Assembly (NCBI GenBank): GCA_900239685.1
Contig: OENT01000489.1
Coordinates: 43,852-107,851, forward strand
Source: Rotaria macrura
Taxonomy: Eukaryota > Rotifera > Eurotatoria > Philodinida > Philodinidae
Reading direction: 5' to 3'
Length of the DNA stretch: 64,000 nt
The notes under the pieces were generated by a model. It saw only the letters and a program-made list of their open reading frames with translations. It was not told where the DNA came from and made no database searches. Shown here one piece after another: positions 11,101 to 22,283 of the stretch. A program made the position numbers and the translations under genes. Every line of letters starts with the position of its first letter. Within the stretch, counting starts at the first letter, position 1.

Positions 11101-14100
11101 GAAGAAAGACTCGAATTTCATCCCGATGCCTTGAGTCATTGACTTTCGGCTGCCTATCGAAAATTATTCTAGTCGATTTATTTCTATCGAAATAAATTCA
11201 CCTGTAGAACATTAGTTTCAGTTTGTTCGACAAAAAAAAATCGTGTTATTATTGAACATTTGTTCTCTCTCGGTTTGAAGATTCGCATGCTCATAGTGCA
11301 TGCCATGTAATTAAAATTTGTTATCTATTAGACAATGGACTTGCAGGATAATTCACACCGAAACTATTCCTATTAAACTTAATTTTAACTAAGCTCGATA
11401 TATTGTTTTCTATTTATCTTCTTATAAGTACAAACGATATATCTTTATGCCGTGCGCATCTTTCAGGATCATCTCCAGTGTTAAACGAACGTTTGATTCA
11501 TTGTTTAATCTTAATTTAGTAAAAGTAGCTGATATTTGTGATAGATAAGATACGTTAATCTTTGTGAGATTAACATAAGAAATACTCTGTAGTTATTTTT
11601 ACTAATCACACGATTATTGTTTCTTTGATGTATCTTCAAAACAAAAAGAATGTCAATTGTTATTTATTTCTCTAAAACTACAAGAAGGAAGTAATTGATA
11701 TAATCTCATGAGATTTTAAAATGCTAGATAATCGTTGAGGAGAGTTGGGCATGAGAAAGGAGTCCAATACTCTACTGTGTATACTTCAACCTAAGTCTTG
11801 TGGAAATCATCTGTACTTTTGAAGAAAATGCTGAATGTAAGTTTTAAATCGAAAGGTTTGCGACTACTCTCTCCGTCTATACACAATAAACGTATCAACA
11901 AAATAATAATATATTTCAAGAAAGAAGACATCTAGTTGTGTTTTATTTACTTTTGACATAAATATCATAGAAAACTTATGGCTTTTCTCCATTATAATGA
12001 GTAGACATCGGACTACAAATACATCGGAAAATCAACATGTTCTAAAGAATGTGTCCTTCACATGACATTGAACTTGCAAAAAGTAACCATGCTCCATGGA
12101 CAACTCACAAGATATAGTTTCACTTGAAAATAGAAGATCTCGAAGAAGACCTATGCTTTTTAGCTGATATTTTTAGAATCTTCTACCTGACAACTAGACA
12201 CGATTTTAGTACATAATTCAAATATTCACTCTTTTTGAATATAGGTTAAATAATTTCAGACGATTGAGTCCTATTTCACAAGGAAAAGTCAGAACATTTC
12301 AACGAGACGAACAAGTTATCAGTACTCCATAAAACCTCCTAAAAAATGTTCATGCTTTCTAATGATCCAACGAATCTATGGCTCTGAATGTGACCTTTGC
12401 AACGGTGAGAATCACCTCCTTCAATCATGTTCTTGTTAGAGTACTGCATCGGTACAAACATTCTTAGGCGCATCCGACCCGCGAATTGCAGTACTCTAGT
12501 TCTTGTCAATATTTATTAAAACAAATACCCGCATGCCTTCATTGTGTACTCAAAAAGTGAGTACACTACCAAAATCGGTCAGTGTGTCCGTCCGGCCGGC
12601 CGTCCGTTAATTCGATAACTCTTCACAATTACATTCGATTGAGTTGAAATTTTGTGCACAGAATTGTCTCATCGATATCTCGGTCGAGTTCGAAGATGAG
12701 AAGGATCCGGCAAGAAATGGTTGAGTTATCGAAAAAATTGTCATTTTTCACCAAGCAATCCCTGAGGTGGGGTACAGGGATTTTTTCAAAAAAACTTTTT
12801 TCTCAGAATTATCCACCATGTATATAAATCGACTCAGTTTTTAACGCTGATTCTGAATCTGATATTAGTTTTGAACTAAATCACAGCTTTCTAACAAAAC
12901 ATTGGTTGAAAAAAGGTCTCAAAATGCACAAAAACTGCATCTAGAAACGAAATTGGATAGATATGTCTGAGATGACCAGTAGTTTTGGAGTTTCCAAAAA
13001 AGGTTTACCAGGATACTTCTTCTGTGCACATATTCTAGAATGACTGATTTGTCTCATTCACTTTTTGAAGTACACATAACTCTCGGACTTAAGTCCGAGG
13101 TTTTCACATTTATNGGTACTTGAGTATTCTAGCTTATGTGAAATACTGTATTGTCGAGTTTTGAATACTGTTAAATACTCATCGTTGTCTTTTTTTTACC
13201 TAATTTCGCACTTGCTAGAATTCTTCGTTCTTGTGATTCAGTCCTTTTTTCATCATTGAATCCGTCGTGTAATCGATGATGATGTTGCTTGTCAACCATT
13301 GTTAATCTTCTTCCAAGCGGATAAAGATGTTTATCATTTATTGGATGATTGATTGTCATTGATTGGGATGAATGTACTTGATAGTTTCCTGAAGTAGTAA
13401 AAGTGGCATAGAGCATTTTTATAACTTGCCATGTTGCTTTTAAATCTAATCGATTAAAATCTTTAGCAACATTACTATTCATATCACAAATCTTTGCTAA
13501 TGCTATCAATGATTTATCTCCATTTCCAAATGTCCATCGTCGAGCAAAATGATGAAATAATCGTACTGAATCATCATGTAAACTATTCGAATACATGCCA
13601 TGAATACTTTCACCTTTAATTATTTTGTCCCATTTTAGAAATGTTGATATCGTTTCATGAGAATAAAATTGACGAATATTTGTTGATGTTAATGGAATAT
13701 GCCGTTGATTAAATAGTGATTTTACATAATCATTATTGATATTTGGCATTGAAATATGTACAGAACCTTTTGGGGTAACATTTAAAGAAAAATACGATAC
13801 AATTTGTTCGCTTTGAATTGCACTTGATACATGAGCATGAATAAGACGTTCATCACGTCCGACTGATACTATATTATCTGAATTAGGTCGCCATAGAAAA
13901 TCTTCGATATCGTCTAAAGAAAAGATATCATATAAATACAATTTATTTTCAATCAAAACTATAGACAAAAAAAGATCATTGGTTGATTTCCTACTTCGAT
14001 GATGACAAAATGATGCTTGCGGTAGATAAGCACGTCGAACATCCCATAGATGAATACGGTGATCAGCTGTACGTGTAAAACAAGCTATATGATAGTGACA

Positions 14101-17100
14101 TGTTGGACGCCAACTAAGTTTCGCCACTTGTCCAAATGTATACACCGTAAATAAGGGTTCTTGTCGATTATCATTACCTTTTGCGTCCCAAATCTGTTGT
14201 TGTCAACAAATAATATTTATTCACAAAGTTTATTTTTAATTTCTTCTGTTCAATAAAAGACTGAAAGATAGAGTGCATCAGGTCTGACTGCAACCCAGTC
14301 GACTTGAGATTCAAAAATACTTAAAGTCTTGGAGCTCTAATATTTGAAAAAAATGAATCGCTCTGATCCGGTTTAGTGATGAAAGCGCCGAGGGTCTTGA
14401 AGATCTCCCCCCCCAGCAAATTTTCTTGGCGTCGTTCTAAGTCTAGCCGCAGAAATTCTTGCACCCGATGGGCTCTAATCAACGGCGCTTTCAATCAGAC
14501 TTGATCTTTGAATGTGATTCCGTAGCCTACACAGGATTCAGTTTTTTAATTGATTGACTATGATTATATTACGATGACGAAAGAAAGGAATACCAAAAAT
14601 GAACTAGATTGATATTTTACAGATTTTCGCAAACACCCCTAAAGTGAATTGTCTCATATATTTATTTTTAATGAATTCTTCTAAATTATTAGAATACATT
14701 TCGAAAATAAAAGTCGATTTCAATGTATATCGTTTTGGATTGAATATTTCTTCGTTGAAGATTTATCTTAATGAAGGAATCATCATCTATCGATCTTGAA
14801 TTTCTGTATTTCATAGATTTCTTTTGACAATTAACAATAATTTGAAATCTAATGGACAACTATTAATTGATGAAACTCATTCCATTTATAGAGTTCTTAG
14901 TTAATAATGCTGAAGTTTGTGGTGCACCGATAATTGAGCCTTCATTGATGTGTAATTATCATGTTGTGAATGATTCCGTAATACTCGCGTATACTGTTTC
15001 GACGACAACTTTTTGCAGCGTCCATTTCGAAACAATCGACGTTGTGCTCCTCGTTTCTCAAATTCGATGTAAAATTTGTTTTCGAGATTGAAGCATCAGC
15101 TACCTCGAACGAACAACTCATCAGAATGCTAGTACAGAGCTATTCAAGTAGCGCGATCCCTGATCTATTTTCAAGATAAACTTGCACATAAATTTTGTTT
15201 AGCATTCAGCACGAGAAAACCTATCAATCTGTGAATCTATCAAAGATTTGAAAATCGGACAGCACGCGAATTCGATTATGGCTGAACAGTTGCAAGCTGG
15301 GGTTGCTAAATTAAAAAAGCGAGGGAAATACGAGTTGTTGGATGAATAATTACAACTACTAGTTTCGTCTTTTCATCTGATACTAAGAGAATTGTATTTT
15401 AAAAGAGCGCGAACTCTGTTCAGTCTTTTATATGAATTTTAACTCGACTAAATAAAGTTATTTTCTTGTGCTTTTTCAATTGTTCTTTAAATCTGGCTCA
15501 ACTGTCGTGTCACCGAAGTTTGTCAGAGATAGTTGACAATGAAAAATACTTATAATTATATCTTTCTCAAATTCTGTGATTAAGGTACTATGGTGATATT
15601 TGCACTGGTAGAGTTTAAGAATAATTGATGAGTGACTCATCGTCTCTATTTACTAATTGTATATAATTGACTGCTGCTATAAAAAAGTAAAGAAAATTTA
15701 AAAATGAACTCTTCTTTGTCATCCTCTACATTGAACAGAATGTTTTTGAAAAAATTGAAGTTTTATTTTTTCACAAGATTCAATTCTTTGCATATGGATT
15801 TCGTACTGTTTGCTGTAAGACACTCTAAAATATCAAGACGATTTCTATAAATAACTTACACGTATCGTTCTATCATGACCACCGATACCACCAGTTGCAA
15901 GCCAAAACGTTTCATGAGGATTCCATGAAATACATAAAACTTTATCTCGTGTCAGAACAGAAAAATCAGGCTGAATAGGTTGTCGAATATCCCAAATCTA
16001 AATAAAAATTCAATAGATATAAGAAAATGAAATTCTTTAAAAACAACATACTGGTACACAATATTGATCATTAATTACAGAAGCAAATTTATGTGTATTC
16101 GATAGATTGATATCGATATCACGAAATCCTTCTTTGCTTGAATGTCGAAATATTGTTGTGACTTTATCAACCTTGTTTATACGCAAATCAATCAGCTAAA
16201 AAATAAAAATAAGAATTTTTATCGATATTCTATGTAAACAATCATCGGATAGTAATCATCAGCTATAAGATGTTTTGGTTCTTTATGAGGTAAGTTACAA
16301 TTTTGATGTCACAATAATGTCAAAAACTTGAACACGAGACAATAATCTTCCGAATGTAGAACGAAGATATCTTGTTTTCGAATATTCAAAATGATGACAA
16401 TTACACGAACAACAATGCTGAGAAATTATACATTGTAGTCCGTGTATGTAATTATAGTGAAATTACTTTTTTTGAAAATTGTTCTTGACATTATAATCAA
16501 TTCGATTGATGGAAAATGAAAATTTCGGATCTAACAACTGAAGACAAGTTTTATTCAAGTAGAATATTCAAATTCTACTAATAAACAAAGTCCCTCGGAT
16601 AAAGGATATCGTCTTAATTTACAGATGTCATATTTTAATCTAAAAACATAACTGACTACAATATAAGACAATTTGGTGCCAATAACAGATGAAACGTTTT
16701 GATATGAAATCATTAGTTATACGGGATATATTTATTATCCATGTGAATTCGAGGTTCGACTGTACGTAATTCATTTTCTTTTCAAATCTCATTCCAGTTC
16801 ATAATCCAAGTTTGCGTAGTTTTAAGCGTATAGTTAGTTGTCATATTTTGACCATGAAGTTTTAACATAAGAAGATACATCTAACGTCTGCTTAATCTAA
16901 TTAAGATATCTATTTAGTTCTGTTCATCGAGAGTCATAGTACATGTTCTTAGATTAGAAGATAATGCCTTGATAATGAAATTTAACTTGTCTGATAATGA
17001 TATCGCTGGAACGATGGTTATCGATGTGTAGTAACTATTGCTACTCTGCAATGGATCCTCACGGGAACTTTCATAAACAACAACATGTTGATGGCTAAGT

Positions 17101-20100
17101 ATAAGACGGAAGTTGTGAGGAAAGCTGCCTTGGCAACAAACGTTTCAGTTGTATATGAGACCACACTTCATCTGTGAATCTGAAAAGACGATGAAATAAG
17201 TGCGAAAGAGTCAGCTGAAACTAAATTCTAACTGAGGTTGATACGCATTCTTCGATGAATAGAACACAACGACGATAAACGAAGTCCAACCATATTCGAA
17301 GATTCCAACCGCCAACGTGATGTGAATTCAGGAGAACATAAACAGGCGATTACTGCTCGAAATGAATTCAGTACTAGAGATATTATCCACTATTATGTCA
17401 GGCAGCATGTCACACAACGATGATCGTCGTAGTAGAACTATGCCTATAAGAATAGCGATCGAGTAGCTACAAAATTCTTACTTATAGTGAAGTTTATGAA
17501 CTGATCGATTGATTGTCAAACAGTTCCGGTATTAATCAACTGGAGAATCTTCAATCGAATGTCCTATCGAAAAGTAGAAAACCATCAGCACAAAGAATAG
17601 AAGATATCCGTCTAAGCTACAAGCACAATACTTAATTTTGATTGATTTTAATATTTGTGCAACTTATATATATATATATATATTCTGTCTGTCATGTTAA
17701 ATAAAGTGTTCTGGTATGTACTATGGCAACACCTAATACTTAATGTATCGGCATTGACTACTAATTTTTCGTTCGCACTTAACATCCTAAGTCGTAATGC
17801 AAAAGCAAAACCTTTTATGAATGTTCCCAGTATTAAAATCAACGATCGTATACCACAAAAAAGGATGAATAGCGATTTTTGCATACGACATAGCGTGGCT
17901 ATATGCGATCGTATTTCGATCGTGCTTTTGCCTTGTATAGAACAAGATGAAGAGTGAATAACATCACCGAAAACCGAAAAGTCGTTCTTACTACTAGCAG
18001 ATACCTTTTAACTCACATACAAGTAGATGCTCATTACTTTCTATTTTGAATAATACATAAGAGGATAGTCAGGCATAGAGCAATTTACTTTGTCGTTTGC
18101 ATTTCTTCTTGTTATTTGTGGAATGAAACAATTATCTTTAAAATGGAATGATTTTCCCTTCGATTGGTCCTATGATCTACTATTGTATGTATATTTTTAT
18201 ATAATTGGTTAGAGAAATAATTAAATAATACAAAAATCATGGTAAAAAAATATGTTCCCATTCTGGGTCGAGCAATGAGTTTACGTTTTGTTATTAGATT
18301 GTTCATAATGATACACAGAATAGCTAGTATCGATGGGTTTGACTAATCTTCACTTTTAGTTTTAGATTGTGACCAACGATAAATCAATGCGTGATTGATT
18401 ATTGTATCATTTAAATTATCGTTTTTATATTTCGATTTTTTAATAACAATTCATCGATCCATAAGTATTATTTTATTAAAATTAACTGAGTTTTTTAATT
18501 TCCAATTAATTACAGAGAGAGAGAGAGAGTTAATGCAAATAAATTGGGTTACTCAGTTTCGTTGGTGATCTCAATAACTTTTTTTCTCATGTAATTACAA
18601 TGATACATCAAAACAATCATAATAATTTTAGATATCATGAAAATTACATGAGAAAAAAAAAACTATTGACCGGTACATAGTAAGATTCGGGATTCCGAAT
18701 ATTAGTTTTTGTATTATTCAGTGTCGATGAGAATGGAGGAAAGGAATGAAGCACTTGTATGGAATGCGATAAAAAACGACACGGCATACAACTGTGTAAG
18801 ATACGACGATAAATGATAGTAATTTTCTCGTTAAGAAATACAAACGCATACGCAACAGTTATAAAAATCGTTTATGACTATTATAATGCTCGTCATGGAT
18901 TAATATCGATTGTAGTAAACTGTTTTACAAACCCAATGCAATATCTGTCTGTGACGGACAATATACGTTTCATGGATCTTTTCGAATGACAAACATGCAG
19001 ATCGTAAATACAGGTCGACGATAACTGAATTAAATGATTAAAATTAGTCCCGTAATCCGGCAAAAATGATCGATGTAATACGCCGTTTCCGACGATCGGA
19101 ATGATCCCTCTAGGCTGTCGACTGATCTTTCAATCTCTTGATGAAAATGTTTTACATCGATTATGTACATGTCTCATTGAGTTTTCTATGCATCAGTAGT
19201 TTGAACAAAAGTAAAACAAATACAATATATCTTACACTCGATCGTAAACTTGATCGATACTTTCAATTCCATTACACTCAAAAATGATGCGATAATATCG
19301 TTCTATTGCTCGATATATCTACTGTGACATACACATGATTTTCTCTCTACGAATCATGAAAATATCGTGTGACAAAAGTATCTTTTAATAAATAATCGAA
19401 ATAAAATATGAAATTTCGAGAGGATGGAGGTGTTCTTCTACCATGCAAACTATGTAGCTAAATCAGACCATTCATCTAGCATGCATTCAAACATTTTAGA
19501 TCCAAAATTTTAAATAGTCATTAAACTTCAATGAAAAACACTATTCTGAATTCTCTAATAACTTCTATAGTTCAAATTTGACGACATTTGTAGTTTGTTG
19601 TTCTTAATGTTGGATTTTGGAAGTGAGGGATGTGAGAGAATGTAATGATAAGCAAAGCACACATTTTCAGGTTTATTAAAAATAGTATGAGTTTGTTTTT
19701 TTTCTTTCGTTTCCCCTGCCACTGATTGTCCTGAAAGATTGTCTTTCACATTTCTTCTCTTGTGTTTATATCAGAAATAAATAAAATATTTTGATCATTC
19801 TGGAAGAAAAAGATAACGCTATCATTGAAGAATGCTACATGCATTAATCATTTCATTTCGTATGAAAGTCATGAAAATGACTATTTAATATTTTTATCAT
19901 TGATCGACAATTTTATAGAGAAAATAATAACATGAATCAGTGCCATTCTCACATTTAATTCCAACTAAATACGAACTCAATGTAAATCGGCACATACATA
20001 AATATAGGAAGGAGAAAATTCGAAATATTTCATTTATTTTTTACTGTAGACTTACTTTTGCGCATCCATCTTGAGATGCAGTTAATAGCAGATTTGGATC

Positions 20101-20685
20101 TTGATAGAAAGAAAAACAAACATTTCATAATTATCGAACTAATTTGTATTTTTCTCTTGTTAAAATTTACGTTTAGGATGAAATTGAAGACGATTTATAA
20201 TGGTATTGTGAACATTTAATTGACCAATCGTAACTAGTCGTGATGCATCCCAAATATATAAATATCCACTTGTACCACTTGCTGTAGCAAAACAATTTTC
20301 TAACATAATAAAAATTTGTATTATATAACATCGTAGTATAATTTACTAAAAACAAAATAACAATACCATCATTCGGATTCCAGCTAACATCTTTTGGTTG
20401 AAATGCATAACGAGATATGGCCGCTTGTCGTGGTGCATTACGGAAATCATGAATTTCTTTAAATTGCTCAATATTATCAATAGATTCAATAGAAAACAAT
20501 TGAAAATCTATTTTTAATATTAAATCAAACATAACACTATATGAAAGAGTGTATCTTAGATACTTACTTTGTTGTCCAGCTGCAATTAATCGACTATTAG
20601 TACAACATAGAGCAAGTATCGATGTACCAGAACGTATGAAACAAGCCGATGCGTTTGTTTGTTGATAGATGTGCCTTGTACTCAT
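8105..20685 (-). CDS. WDR24: GATOR2 complex subunit WDR24, 14 exons, 862 aa
   Basis: WD-repeat subunit of GATOR2, which antagonises GATOR1 and so supports amino-acid activation of mTORC1 at the lysosome. Exons: 20568-20685, 20367-20507, 20171-20299, 20056-20099, 16052-16195, 15860-15997, 13995-14193, 13200-13913, 10439-10560, 10184-10365, 8788-8944, 8613-8727, 8330-8558, 8105-8261; all junctions keep frame and total 863 codons with stop. The N-terminal WD40 blades show repeated W-D (I-W-D-I-R, L-W-D-V-R-R). A helical middle region follows, then an acidic linker (exons 9-10). The C-terminus is a RING-like zinc domain: C-S-I-C, C-R-G-L-F, C-x2-C-S-H-G-G-H-L-E-H, C-P-Y-G-C-G-H-R-C. The cysteine knuckles that normally precede C-S-I-C are replaced by a Ser/Thr/Pro linker. 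Introns of 1.2, 2.6, 1.7 and 3.9 kb carry repeats. Human WDR24 is about 790 aa. Confidence 0.93.
8945..10183 (-). other. WDR24 intron 10 (1.24 kb)
   Basis: Non-coding. Contains a (GA)n run near 9190-9206; no repeat shared with other parts of the window was noticed. Confidence 0.6.
12030..12370 (+). repeat. Dispersed repeat family B, copy 1, in WDR24 intron
   Basis: About 340 bases diverged but alignable with 36860-37270: shared stretches include CATGACATTGAAC/TATGACATTGAAC, GGTTTCACTT-like blocks, TTTAGCTGA-ATTTT and ACAAGTTATCAGTA near the end. No coding potential. Confidence 0.6.
12543..13113 (+). mobile_element. Dispersed non-autonomous element, family A, copy 2 (full length)
   Basis: About 571 bp inside WDR24 intron 8. 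The start TGTGTACTCAAAAAGTGAGT has an inverted counterpart near the end (12-13 kb side, ending at 13076: CACTTTTTGAAGTACACA). This is followed by the perfect 18-bp palindrome CTCGGACTTAAGTCCGAG (13082-13099) and a T/A-rich tail. Internal TIRs followed by a 3' palindrome are the layout described for non-autonomous Helentrons (HINEs); that class is my inference. No open frame. Confidence 0.8.
13114..13114. other. Single N in assembly at repeat edge
   Basis: Ambiguous base exactly at the end of family A copy 2. Sequence continuity between this repeat and WDR24 exon 8 (86 bases downstream) should not be taken for granted. Confidence 0.7.
14194..15859 (-). other. WDR24 intron 6 (1.67 kb) with a short foldback
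   Basis: Non-coding. An inverted repeat pairs TGATGAAAGCGCCG (about 14381-14394) with CGGCGCTTTCAATCA (about 14484-14498), enclosing a poly-C run; it looks like a small foldback remnant. Confidence 0.5.
16196..20055 (-). other. WDR24 intron 4 (3.86 kb)
   Basis: The longest WDR24 intron. It holds a (TA)n run near 17668-17682, a (GA)n run near 18515-18529 and an imperfect hairpin at 18573-18665. Frames at 17655-17957, 18112-18306 and 19555-19749 have no recognisable product. Confidence 0.6.
18573..18665. repeat. Imperfect hairpin in WDR24 intron 4
   Basis: Left arm 18573-18609 and right arm about 18631-18665 are mutual reverse complements with a few mismatches (core CTCATGTAATTA against AATTACATGAG), separated by about 20 bases. 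It could be a small foldback element or a structured RNA; no other evidence. Confidence 0.5.
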
Positions 20686-20869
20686 TTATATGGGCTCATT
20701 TTTGTTCATTTAAAAATATGAAATAAAGGGATAAAAAAAAGAAATTAAATGCCTCTTCTTAGAATTAAAAAAATATTATGGAATCAATCAAAAATAATGT
20801 TCTAAAAAGAGTTGCACCGGAATACAGGAGATAAGTTGAATCTAAATTTCACTTTTTGTCTGATTGAGA

Positions 20870-22088
20870 TTAAACAAAGTGATGAAAAAATGATTGTGTT
20901 TCTTCATAAGCTACGAACAATGTACCCGTTGCTAAAAATGTACGAATAAGTGTTGGCATCAAACCGGAATAGAGAACCGTAAAACCTATTTATGAAAATT
21001 CGAAGAATATATTCATGGTTTTATTTCAAAATACAAAAATATCGTATTCTACCTTCAGTCTTAATTATATGTAATGCATATTTTGGGAAACTCATCGTTG
21101 GTTTAAATACTTGTATACGTGATTTAACGGCATCGACAGGAAACATGAGTATCCAAAAACAAATACCAGCTGTACCGCCAGATATCCATGTTTTCATAAA
21201 GCCTGATCAAATAGAATATGCTTTTTTTTAAAAATTCCAATGAAAACAAAAAAAAAAAACTTCAATCATACCAATATCACTTTTCTTTTGATTTTGATTC
21301 ATTAAAATTGATCTTGTTAATTCATAACCACCGAAAAAAAATCCATAACCTGGACATTCTCGAACTAATGTTGTTGTCAAGCCACGAAATAAACCACGTA
21401 TACCTTCTGTACGTATTATATCGCGAGTAATTTCCATTGGCGAACTACCAGCAATCGATAAAAGAAAAACGGTTTGTTTTTATTCGTGAAATTTCTTTAA
21501 TTTTATCTACATATTTTTATTTACTGTTTGTTCGATATTTGATAAGCGCACATTTTGTATTCCCTTCAATGATTGTACTCGACATTTAACTAATTCCGTC
21601 GGACATAAAGCTAGAGATGAAAATACAGATGCAAAACTGCCAGCAACCATATTTTCCAAAGTATTTAATTGTTCGTGATCTGTTCTATTTTGTAAAAAAC
21701 AAAGGACATGTTGACATTGACCATAAGCCATAAATAAAATTCCATTTTCTAGCATCGATTTCAAATTTAGAAAAATAGAACATTGACAAAGAAAAATATT
21801 CACTAATAACCTGCAGCATTAGCAAGTAAAGCTGGTACAGTACCAGCATATAATCCACGTATACCATTAACATGAAAAATTTCTTGTCCACAATTGATGA
21901 AATTCTTATACTGATTTGGAGATGTCTGTAATTTGATTTTTATTGTATCCAATGGTTGCCCAACATAGACTGCTGCTGTAGCACCTTGAGTAAATGCAAC
22001 GGAAGCTCATTTCTTTTTTTTTTTGATGAAAAATTTATATTTTACCAGCTATACCACTTAAGAAATCAATTATCACATTCGAGTTCAT
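20870..22088 (-). CDS. Mitochondrial ornithine carrier (SLC25A15/ORNT1-like), six exons, one junction out of frame
   Basis: Mitochondrial carrier of the inner membrane, most like ORNT1, which exchanges ornithine and citrulline for the urea cycle. Exons: 22046-22088, 21811-22005, 21525-21748, 21272-21444, 21053-21202, 20870-20985. The three carrier signatures are present: G-Q-P-L-D-T-I-K-I-K, C-P-T-E-L-V-K-C-R and F-P-V-D-A-V-K-S-R. The family hallmarks E-N-x-x-L-F-x-x-Y-G-x-C-Q and P-G-Y-x-F-F-F-G-G-Y-E-L are also there. Summed coding length is 901 nt, one more than a multiple of three. Exon 3 ends in phase 0 (ACA then GTAAAT), but exon 4, whose only acceptor is GGTAG at 21445-21446, must be read from its second base. 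All other junctions fit and the length matches ORNT1 (about 300 aa). It may be a frameshift, a sequence error or an unusual splice. Confidence 0.85.
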
Positions 22089-22283
22089 GTCTTTTCATAA
22101 TTTCTATTTTCTTTATATGCCATTAACAAACAATTAGATTGCGCTAGTAGACAATTCCGTCGCTCAATGCGAAAGCTTTGATTGGCTTGAGTAAAAAGAC
22201 CAATAGAATATTTTATATTTGTTTTGTGTAATATGTTTATTTTTACACATGAAGTTATATTATATTAGATAAAAAGAAAAGAA
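22089..22283. promoter_or_regulatory. Shared divergent upstream region of SLC25A15-like and ZDHHC genes
   Basis: Only 195 bases separate the two divergent start codons, so both promoters must lie here. Acceptor-like AATAG and ATTAG sites occur 15 bases before each ATG. No TATA box is convincing. Confidence 0.5.

Noticed and set aside
13914-13994. Open extension inside WDR24 exon 7-8
   Set aside because: The 81 bases are open but have GT and AG borders, and removing them restores the conserved H-H-R...D-I-E-D-F-L-W-R-P alignment, so I call it an in-frame intron.
14867-15091. 74-codon plus-strand frame in a WDR24 intron
   Set aside because: No similarity and no regulatory signals; probably chance.
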